NCBI GenBank assembly: GCA_964440345.1
Contig: CAYTSA010000071.1
Coordinates: 1-20,519, forward strand
DNA: 20,519 nucleotides
Reading direction: 5' to 3'
DNA from: CAYTSA01 sp964440345
GTDB taxonomy: Bacteria > Desulfobacterota > Desulfovibrionia > Desulfovibrionales > Desulfovibrionaceae
Both the position numbers and the translations under genes were made by a program. Shown here in pieces: positions 14,796-20,519 of this stretch; positions within the stretch are counted from its first letter, which is position 1, and every line of letters starts with the position of its first letter. The notes beneath the pieces are model-generated. The model did not search any database. It was not told the origin of the DNA and saw only the letters and a program-made list of their open reading frames with translations.

Positions 14796-15719
14796 ATGTT
14801 GCGAGTAGGCGTTATCGGTCTTGGCTGGATGGGGAAAGTTCACATACGCGTTTATTCTCAAATGCGCAACGTGGAGGTGGCCGGCGTCATGGATGTGGAC
14901 CAGGCGCGACGCGACGAGATTGCCGGCATGTATGGCGTAGCTGGCTACGGCGACCTGGAAACGTTCCTGGACCAGAAGCTGGACGCGGTGAGCGTCTGCG
15001 TGCCCACGGCCATGCACACAAACACCGCCCTGGAAGTCATAAGCCGCAACATCCCGCTTATCGTGGAAAAACCGCTGGCCGCCACCGCGGCCGAGGGGCG
15101 GGAGCTGGTCGCCGCCGCGCGCGCCAACAACACCCCCCTGATGGTCGGACACGTGGAGCGGTTCAACCCGGCTGTGGGCCGGGTCAAAAAACTGGTCGAG
15201 GAAGACGCCGTCATATCCATCCAGATAGAACGGGTGGGACCCTATCCCCCGCGCATACAGGACGTGGGCGTCATTCGGGACCTTGCCTCACACGACATCG
15301 ACCTCATCGCCCATATTTCCGGCTCCCGGTACAAGGAAATCAGAACCTTTACCTCCAGCAACATAGGCGACCACGAAGACACTGCCATGATCATGGCTGA
15401 GTTGGAAAACGGAACACTGGCCCAAATTAACTGCAACTGGGTAACACCGTATAAATCCCGCAACATCCGCATCGCTGGCGTGAACCGTTACATAGAGGCC
15501 AATCTGATTACGCAACAGGTCAAAGAATACTCCAAGTTCGAGACTTATGAAAGCAGTTACAATGTGCGCGAATGGCCGCTCATGTACCGCGAGCCGGTAC
15601 GCGAGGAACTAAACGCGTTTCTGGACGCTGTGCGGTCTGGCGAAAAGCCGCCCATCACTGGCGAGGATGGATTGTACGTGCTGGAAACCATTGAGCGCAT
15701 GGGCGGGTGCGCCTGCTGA
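14796..15719 (+). CDS. Gfo/Idh/MocA-family oxidoreductase, possibly GnnA-like
   Basis: The 307-residue NAD(P)-dependent oxidoreductase has GLGWMG (8-13) in the N-terminal Rossmann fold, the family EKP motif (91-93, IVEKPLAAT), GHVERFNPA (118-126) and a SHDID block in the C-terminal alpha/beta domain. It is somewhat short at the C-terminus for the family. The GHVERFNPAV stretch and the position beside lpxB recall GnnA of Acidithiobacillus ferrooxidans, which oxidises the 3-OH of UDP-GlcNAc before GnnB transaminates it to give GlcN3N-type lipid A with amide-linked acyl chains; those genes lie between lpxA and lpxB there. No aminotransferase is in this window, so the role is inferred. It is the only clear plus-strand gene here. 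Confidence 0.88.
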   Translation: MLRVGVIGLGWMGKVHIRVYSQMRNVEVAGVMDVDQARRDEIAGMYGVAGYGDLETFLDQKLDAVSVCVPTAMHTNTALEVISRNIPLIVEKPLAATAAEGRELVAAARANNTPLMVGHVERFNPAVGRVKKLVEEDAVISIQIERVGPYPPRIQDVGVIRDLASHDIDLIAHISGSRYKEIRTFTSSNIGDHEDTAMIMAELENGTLAQINCNWVTPYKSRNIRIAGVNRYIEANLITQQVKEYSKFETYESSYNVREWPLMYREPVREELNAFLDAVRSGEKPPITGEDGLYVLETIERMGGCAC

Positions 15720-15761
15720 GCAAAGGAAGGGACGCAGGCGGCTGCATCTTTGCGTTGCTCA
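15717..15761. terminator. Convergent inverted repeat spanning both stop codons
   Basis: TGAGCAA (15717-15723) and TTGCTCA (15755-15761) are perfect inverted repeats, and ACGCA/TGCGT pair inside them around a 14-base loop. Each outer arm contains the TGA stop of one of the two convergent genes. There is no T tract, so it is either a weak shared terminator or an mRNA 3'-end structure. Confidence 0.4.
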
Positions 15762-16994
15762 CTCCGCCCGCAGAAACACGCTTTCCGCTAGGTGCGAACC
15801 ATCGCACCGCAGCACGCACTCCACGCCAGAGTGGGCCTCGCTCAGCTTCTCGCCTGTGGCCTTCTCCAGGCCGTAATCCTTGAGCAGCGGCCGCTCCAGC
15901 CCGGGCGCCAGTATCCGGACTTGGCGGCCGGCTATCCACCGGGACATGACCAAAATGCGCCATGCGCCGGGCCCGGCTGAGCTCAGAATACGGGCCAGCA
16001 GAGGTCTGCGCTCCTCTGGCGGCAACTGCGGCCAGAGCGTCCGTCGCCCGCCAGGCAGAAAAAACCCCGTGCCTGTGGGCCGGGTGGCTGCGAGGGCCAG
16101 CTCCTGCATGTACAACCCCGGCCGGAAGGTTCCTTGGGCCAGATCGCTCAGGGCCGTGGCGTACACATCCACCACCTGAGCCACGTAGCCAGGGGCCTTG
16201 GTCCGGCCCTCTATCTTCACGGCGGTAACGCCTACATTAGCGAACCAAGCCAGAAACGGGGCTAGGCACAAATCCTCGGCCGCCAACACCGCAGAAAAAT
16301 CGTTCTTTTGCTCCACCCGCCAAAGCGGCCGGCCTTCGCGCGTGGCTTCCTCCAGCTCCACACAGCCTTCCTGTAGGGGCCGGTAGTGAAATCGGCAAGG
16401 GTGGGTGCAGCAGCCCAGATTGGCCGAGCGGTTGTTTGCATAAGCGCTCATGAAACACCTGCCGGACACGGCCATGCACATGGCCCCGTGAACAAAGACC
16501 TCTGTCTCCATATCTGGGACATTGCGCACAATGCCCCTGATTGCGGACGTGTCCAGCTCCCGGGCCAGATTCACGCGCTTGACGCCCGCATCCCGCCAAA
16601 AGGCGGCGGCTTGGGCGTTGGCGGTGTTGGCTTGGGTGGAAAGATGCACCGGCACATGCGGGATGCGCTCTTGCGCCATGACCAACACGCCCGGGTCTGC
16701 GATGATGCAAGCATCTACGGACGGGTCCAGTCCGGCAAGCAGGTCCAGCTCCCGCCGCACGGCGTCCATGTGCCGCTGCTGGGCCAGGATGTTCAGAGCA
16801 TAATAGACTTTGGCGCCTGCAGCGCTAGCTGTGGCAGTGGCTACGGCCAGCTCTTTGCCCACAAAACCGCCACAGCCGGCCCGCAACGACACATCCGGCC
16901 CAGAAAGGTACACGGCTCCCGCGCCGTAACGCAGAGCTACGCGGAGTTTGACGGGATCGCCCGCCGGGGCGAGCAGTTCGGCTATGGCGCGCAT
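15759..16994 (-). CDS. Peptidase U32-family Fe-S protein (TrhP/RlhA-like)
   Basis: This 411-residue U32-family protein has the N-terminal AELLAPAGD and the U32 signature EVFVHGAMCMAVSGRCFMS (165-183). The cysteine pattern C173-x6-C180-x15-C196-x3-C200 fits the Fe-S/prephenate-dependent RNA hydroxylase members (TrhP/YegQ, RlhA); an extra C195 lies beside C196. VKIEGRTKAPGYVAQVVDVY further on is also typical. The family was long listed as collagenase-like peptidases, but studied bacterial members mostly hydroxylate tRNA or rRNA; which RNA this one uses cannot be told. The start at 16994 gives the expected N-terminus, although no good ribosome site is seen. It follows the cyclic-di-GMP gene by 23 bp and may share its transcript. 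Confidence 0.9.
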   Translation of the reverse strand: MRAIAELLAPAGDPVKLRVALRYGAGAVYLSGPDVSLRAGCGGFVGKELAVATATASAAGAKVYYALNILAQQRHMDAVRRELDLLAGLDPSVDACIIADPGVLVMAQERIPHVPVHLSTQANTANAQAAAFWRDAGVKRVNLARELDTSAIRGIVRNVPDMETEVFVHGAMCMAVSGRCFMSAYANNRSANLGCCTHPCRFHYRPLQEGCVELEEATREGRPLWRVEQKNDFSAVLAAEDLCLAPFLAWFANVGVTAVKIEGRTKAPGYVAQVVDVYATALSDLAQGTFRPGLYMQELALAATRPTGTGFFLPGGRRTLWPQLPPEERRPLLARILSSAGPGAWRILVMSRWIAGRQVRILAPGLERPLLKDYGLEKATGEKLSEAHSGVECVLRCDGSHLAESVFLRAE

Positions 16995-17017
16995 ATAGAA
17001 CGAGGTAAACGAGCAGA

Positions 17018-19321
17018 TTATTTCCAGTCAGCGTGCAGCAGGTTCTGCTTTTTCACTTCTTCCAGAGGAAGCGGTTTGGAAAAATAGAAACCCTGCACAT
17101 ATTCACAGCCCATTTCAATGATAATGCGCAATTGCTCAGCGGTTTCCACTCCCTCGGCGATGACCTTCAGGCCCATGTCGTGGGCCAGGGAGATGATGGT
17201 CCGGACAATCTCCAGATTTTCCGCAGAGTCGTTCATGGAGGAAACAAAGGACCGGTCCACCTTGAGCATGTCCACCGGGAAGCGGTGCAGATAGGACAAG
17301 GAGGAATAACCTGTTCCAAAGTCGTCGATGGAGAGCTGCACGTTCAAACTTTTCAGCTTTTCCAGCATCTCCACGGCGGATTTGGCGTTCTCCATGACCA
17401 CGGTCTCAGTGATTTCGAGCTTCAGGCAGTGCGGCTCTAAACCAACAACCTCCAGAGTGTTGCTCACATCGTTGAAAAGGTCTTCGTGGCTGAATTGTTT
17501 GCCGGAAATGTTCACACTGATCATGCCGCAGTTGTCCTGGCCGTTTTCAGCATACAGAGCCTTCATGTCCTTACAGGCCTCGCGGAGCACCCACTGGCCT
17601 ATTGGAATGATCAGGCTAGTCTCCTCGGCCACAGGGATAAACTCACCAGGGCTGATCATGCCTTCCACAGGGTGAATCCAGCGCACCAGGGCCTCGAAAC
17701 CCATGGTAGAACCAGCTTTTACATCTATTATGGGTTGGTAGTGCAGAATGAACTCTTCCCTGGCAATGGCCAGACGCAGGTTGGTGACCAGCTGCATCAG
17801 CTTAAGGGCCTTCTGGTGCATCTCCTGGTCAAAAACCACGTAGCGGGCCTTGCCGGAAAGTTTGGCCCGGTGCAGGGCTGTGTCTGCATCGCGAATGACG
17901 TCCTCGGGCCTTTCGTAACCTATGGAAGAAAGGGCGATGCCTATGGACAAGGTAGTGAAAAGCTCCTGGCCAGCCAGGGTGAACGGTTGGCGAATGACGT
18001 TGAGGATGCGCTTTGCCAGCTCTGTCACCTGGGAAATATCATCGCCTGTGGGCGTAAGAATGGCGAATTCGTCGCCTCCCAAGCGCGCGATAACGTCACC
18101 CTCCCCCAACAGGCCCGTGAGCCGTTCAGCCAGCTCCTGAAGCAGCTGATCGCCCACGTCGTGCCCTAGACTTTCGTTGATCATATTGAAGCGGTCCAGG
18201 TCCACCAGCAGCAAACCGAATTCGTTGCTGGCCGGGTCCTCAGATTGTGCGCGTTTTTGGACATGCTCAGCCAGCAAATCGGTGATGTACGTCCGGTTGG
18301 GCAGTTTGGTCAGAGCATCGTGGTATGCATGGAACAGCAGTTGGGCCTCGGTCTGCTTATACAAAATCAAACGGGCCAGAGTGTTGGACACGGCGCCAAG
18401 AAATTCCTGCTCCTTTGAGTCGGGCTTGGCATTGTCCTTCAGATGCACGTTGACCACGCCCAAGACCTTGTCGCCGTGCATGATGGGCGTACAGTAATGC
18501 GTGTGCGGCGCGGCGCCGATTCCTTCATTTACGTGCAGAGGATCGTCCGAGTGGATAATCATAGACTGCTTGCGCTCTGCAGTAACGCCGCAAGCGCAGT
18601 GGCCGAATGTGACGTCGTCACAGGGTGATGCTTCACCAGACACAAAATTATGCGCGGCTACGAGCTTGAGGGCTCCGGTTTCCTCGTTCGCCAGCATGAT
18701 GGAGCCCCGAGGCAAAAAGGACTGCCAGTCAACCCCGAGCATCTGCTGCAAACTGTTCTGCAGCATCTCTTCCAGGGGGATGTTGTCTATTGTGGAGCGC
18801 AGCAGCGCATTGACTACCGTCTGGATGTCATAGTCACGCTGCAGTTCGTGTTCAGCTTCCTGAAGTTTCTGCGTGCGCTCCTGAACCATGTCCTCCAGCT
18901 TGTCGGCGTACAGACGTATCTGCCGTTCCTGCCGTTTCAGGGTAAGGTGGGTCCGCACCCGGGCCAGCAGCTCCCGCGAATCGAATGGTTTCGAGACATA
19001 GTCAACGCCGCCCGCTTCAAGGCCTTTGGTCTTGATGTCGGTGTCTGTGAGGGCGGAAAGAAATATAACGGGGATGTGTTTAAGGTCATCGTTTTCTTTG
19101 AGCTTGCTGCAGGTCTCAAAGCCGTCCATGCCAGGCATCATGATGTCCAGCAATATCAAATCCGGCTGCGCAGCGGCCTGCTCCAAAGCCTCGTCGCCGT
19201 TGGCGGCTTCCAGAACCTCAAATCCCTGCTTCACCAGATGGGCGCGCAGCAGCCGCAAGTTTATCGGCTCATCGTCTACGATAAGTATCTGTTCAGTGCG
19301 CTGTTGCTCAGTTTCAATCAT
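17018..19321 (-). CDS. REC-GAF-GGDEF-EAL cyclic-di-GMP regulatory protein
   Basis: The 767-residue protein contains a receiver domain (1-125; acidic pair D16-D17, phospho-acceptor D59, K111), a coiled coil (about 128-165), a GAF domain (about 170-325, with HCACG at 241-245 and HYCTPI), a GGDEF domain (about 330-500, GGDEF 415-419 intact) and an EAL domain (about 515-765; EALVRW 543-548, ISVNISG, EITET, DDFGTGYSSL 666-675, KVDRSF 687-692, AEGVET, QGFYFSKPL). Both catalytic signatures are complete, so it could make and degrade cyclic di-GMP. The usual inhibitory RxxD before GGDEF reads GEGD, so product inhibition is probably absent. No partner histidine kinase is in the window. An upstream frame of 55 codons is open, but the chosen ATG gives a standard REC N-terminus and follows GGGGGGATC. 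Confidence 0.93.
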   Translation of the reverse strand: MIETEQQRTEQILIVDDEPINLRLLRAHLVKQGFEVLEAANGDEALEQAAAQPDLILLDIMMPGMDGFETCSKLKENDDLKHIPVIFLSALTDTDIKTKGLEAGGVDYVSKPFDSRELLARVRTHLTLKRQERQIRLYADKLEDMVQERTQKLQEAEHELQRDYDIQTVVNALLRSTIDNIPLEEMLQNSLQQMLGVDWQSFLPRGSIMLANEETGALKLVAAHNFVSGEASPCDDVTFGHCACGVTAERKQSMIIHSDDPLHVNEGIGAAPHTHYCTPIMHGDKVLGVVNVHLKDNAKPDSKEQEFLGAVSNTLARLILYKQTEAQLLFHAYHDALTKLPNRTYITDLLAEHVQKRAQSEDPASNEFGLLLVDLDRFNMINESLGHDVGDQLLQELAERLTGLLGEGDVIARLGGDEFAILTPTGDDISQVTELAKRILNVIRQPFTLAGQELFTTLSIGIALSSIGYERPEDVIRDADTALHRAKLSGKARYVVFDQEMHQKALKLMQLVTNLRLAIAREEFILHYQPIIDVKAGSTMGFEALVRWIHPVEGMISPGEFIPVAEETSLIIPIGQWVLREACKDMKALYAENGQDNCGMISVNISGKQFSHEDLFNDVSNTLEVVGLEPHCLKLEITETVVMENAKSAVEMLEKLKSLNVQLSIDDFGTGYSSLSYLHRFPVDMLKVDRSFVSSMNDSAENLEIVRTIISLAHDMGLKVIAEGVETAEQLRIIIEMGCEYVQGFYFSKPLPLEEVKKQNLLHADWK

Positions 19322-19378
19322 GAGTAGGATCCCCCCGAATGCAGACGCTGTGTAAGCCCACAAATTTCGCGTACTGTT

Positions 19379-19407
19379 CTTATGCGTGCATTTTAGCAGT
19401 TCGTCAA
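19379..19407 (-). promoter_or_regulatory. Candidate sigma-70 promoter for the cyclic-di-GMP gene
   Basis: On the minus strand TTGACG (19402-19407) and CATAAG (19379-19384) are 17 bp apart. The expected start is about 50 bases before the ATG at 19321, within the 174-bp gap. Two GTCCGGCT copies stand just upstream of the -35 box and may be a protein-binding site. Confidence 0.45.
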
Positions 19408-19495
19408 GGACGATAGCCGGACAAGAGCCGGACTGCGCAACAGGGGGAAAAGGCTGCTCTATACAAACAAGACACCCAATGAGCATACGAAATGT

Positions 19496-20263
19496 TTATA
19501 GAACTTCCCGCTCCAGCAGATCAGCGTAAAAAGACCCGACAACGACCCGGCTTTTCACGCGCACAGGCAGCGCCAATTCGTCCGCAGTCACCCAAATATG
19601 CACTGCGGCGTCTGGACTTTTTTTGAACACGCCGCCCAGGTCCTGGATATCCGGCTCCACCACCCAGCAGTCGAAAACCCCGGCTGGGACCTCCACGGTT
19701 TCTCGCCGCAGCACCCGGGCCCTGGCCAGCACCATCTTTTCCCCGTCAGTCACCGGCGCCAGCAGCTCGGTCTCCGGCGCCAGCTCCATGCGCCGGAAGC
19801 GGTAAAACATGGAAAGCGGATCCATGGTTCCCGGCAGCAGCGTCAGCGTATTCTTCAATTCGCCAGACCGGAACCGTTGCGACTGCAGCCGGTCCCAATC
19901 AAAGGCCACGGTGATGTCGCGATGGTAGCTGCCTTCGCGCTGGGTTTTCTCGTAGCCCAGAGAAAGCTCCACTTCAGGGTCCGTGCGCGAGACCACGCGG
20001 TCGCGGACTTTGTAGACCAGGTCAATGGCTTTGTTGGTGCGGGCCGTTAGGGTGAAGCGCCAGCCTTCTCCGGTCTGCTCGGCCAGCAGCCGGGCCTGGC
20101 CGGCGGGCACAGCCTCCCAACTGATCTGGTAAGTGAGGGCTTCGCCATGGCTAAATGGGAGGGAGACGGGAAACGTGGCCGGCTGTGCTGCTTCGAAAGC
20201 AAAGGCAAGGGAGGCGATAACCAATAACGAAATGATAAAAGCGCTCCAGCCTAATGTTTTCAT
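19496..20263 (-). CDS. DUF3108-type exported envelope protein
   Basis: The 255-residue product has an N-terminal signal peptide: K2, a hydrophobic stretch at about 8-21 (AFIISLLVIASLAFA) and a likely cleavage after AFA. The mature part is beta-rich and fits DUF3108: PFSHGEALTYQISWEAVPAGQA near the start, then DPLSMFYRFRR, VEVPAGVFDCWVVEPD and HIWVTADELALPVRVKSRVVVGSF at the end. The function of the family is not established; it is usually a periplasmic or outer-membrane-associated beta-barrel-like fold. A GTG at 20278 with GAGG 8 bases upstream would add VRRTV and strengthen the positive n-region of the signal peptide, so it is a real alternative start. The next gene downstream is 174 bp away. 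Confidence 0.8.
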   Translation of the reverse strand: MKTLGWSAFIISLLVIASLAFAFEAAQPATFPVSLPFSHGEALTYQISWEAVPAGQARLLAEQTGEGWRFTLTARTNKAIDLVYKVRDRVVSRTDPEVELSLGYEKTQREGSYHRDITVAFDWDRLQSQRFRSGELKNTLTLLPGTMDPLSMFYRFRRMELAPETELLAPVTDGEKMVLARARVLRRETVEVPAGVFDCWVVEPDIQDLGGVFKKSPDAAVHIWVTADELALPVRVKSRVVVGSFYADLLEREVL

Positions 20264-20326
20264 GACAGTCCGTCTCACAACCAAGACCTCAGTATATCCG
20301 TTTCCATCTGCGCAACATCCTTGTTT

Positions 20327-20362
20327 TCTGCGGTTCAATCTGCGGTTTAATCTGCGGTTTAA
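20327..20362. repeat. 12-bp tandem repeat, three copies
   Basis: Unit TCTGCGGTTTAA occurs three times head-to-tail (20327-20338, 20339-20350, 20351-20362); copies 2 and 3 are identical and copy 1 has one T-to-C change. The stop codon of the maturase fragment falls in the third copy. Confidence 0.85.
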
Positions 20363-20519
20363 TCGAGTAGAAGGGGGCCTTGAGGCCCCCAGCCGTTGGT
20401 GGCTGATGTCCAGGCTCGCTCTTCAGTCAATCCCCGGCGCATCAGGTTCTTTGCTCGGGTAAACGGTCGTTTCCAGTGCCGCCACAGGATATTGCGCAAT
20501 CTGCGTCGTATCCACATGT
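20359..20519 (-). CDS. Group II intron reverse transcriptase/maturase, C-terminal fragment at right edge
   Basis: A minus-strand frame enters from the right edge and reads 52 complete codons to a TAA. The sequence MWIRRRLRNILWRHWKRP, then RAKNLMRRGLTEERAW and SATNG, matches the maturase (X) end of group II intron proteins, where WIRRRLR, a W.QWKR-like segment and LxRRGLSEERA are characteristic. In close relatives this is followed by NGRGPWWN and about 30 more residues; here it becomes NGWGPQGPLLLD and stops, so the end appears truncated or recombined. Intron domains V/VI are not recognisable downstream. The start of the gene lies outside the window, so whether the rest is intact cannot be judged. 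Confidence 0.75.
   Translation of the reverse strand, partial: MWIRRRLRNILWRHWKRPFTRAKNLMRRGLTEERAWTSATNGWGPQGPLLLD
20373..20390 (-). terminator. GC-rich hairpin in the end of the maturase fragment
   Basis: GGGGGCC and GGCCCCC pair over a 4-base loop (7 bp, all GC). On the minus strand TTCTACTC follows rather than a true T tract, so termination would be weak. The hairpin lies inside the last codons of the maturase frame, which suggests that the frame end is not native. Confidence 0.4.

Noticed and set aside
14766..15152. N-terminal extension of lpxB
   Set aside because: The extra residues are antisense to the oxidoreductase and lack family similarity; the ATG at 14765 has a good ribosome site and the standard LpxB N-terminus.
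19322..19486. N-terminal extension of the cyclic-di-GMP protein
   Set aside because: The 55 extra residues precede a typical REC start and cover the likely promoter.
1..20519. CRISPR arrays, tRNA or rRNA genes
   Set aside because: No regularly spaced repeats, no cloverleaf or TTCRA loop context, and no rRNA-conserved stretches were seen on either strand.

Overview
The window reads as chromosomal DNA of a Gram-negative, GC-rich bacterium. It carries lpxB (lipid A synthesis), a DUF3108 protein with a signal peptide, a sigma-54 activator and an exosortase-family protein. The mix (exosortase, cobalamin-type radical SAM proteins, a lipid A gene beside a Gfo/Idh/MocA oxidoreductase) fits a deltaproteobacterium, possibly a Desulfovibrio-like sulfate reducer. 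That assignment is inference, since there is no rRNA or other direct marker. Nearly all genes lie on the minus strand; the only clear plus-strand gene is the oxidoreductase at 14796-15719.

Region 1 (about 1494-13214, read right to left) looks like one long operon. It starts with a GAF/AAA+/Fis sigma-54 activator, followed after 20 bp by a large membrane protein with two exosortase-like modules. Two NDP-sugar epimerase/dehydratase-type SDRs come next, then a radical SAM protein, a GT2 glycosyltransferase, a SAM methyltransferase, a protein of unknown family, a second radical SAM protein and a second GT2. Junctions are 4-14 bp overlaps or gaps of at most 20 bp. The radical SAM + GT2 pair occurs twice as diverged paralogues, and the SDRs are also a pair. 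A plausible reading is that the operon makes and modifies a surface glycan or glycolipid linked to exosortase-dependent protein processing. No sorting substrate and no polymerase or flippase is visible in the window. A palindrome-rich repeat (1333-1494) separates this operon from a GT4 glycosyltransferase that runs off the left edge.

Region 2 (13218-13628) is a 411-bp gene-free stretch between the activator and lpxB. It holds a near-consensus sigma-54 promoter pointing away from the activator, a second weaker sigma-54-like site pointing towards it, an extended -10 box on the minus strand, a weak U-tract hairpin and several strong inverted repeats. It may encode a small structured RNA.

Region 3 (13629-15719) contains lpxB and a divergent GnnA-like oxidoreductase, separated by only 30 bp that hold two back-to-back ribosome binding sites. 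Region 4 (15759-20263) has a U32 peptidase-family Fe-S protein, a REC-GAF-GGDEF-EAL cyclic-di-GMP protein and a DUF3108 envelope protein. At the extreme right (20359-20519) is the C-terminal end of a group II intron reverse transcriptase/maturase, apparently cut short, with a GC-rich hairpin and a 12-bp triple repeat at its end.
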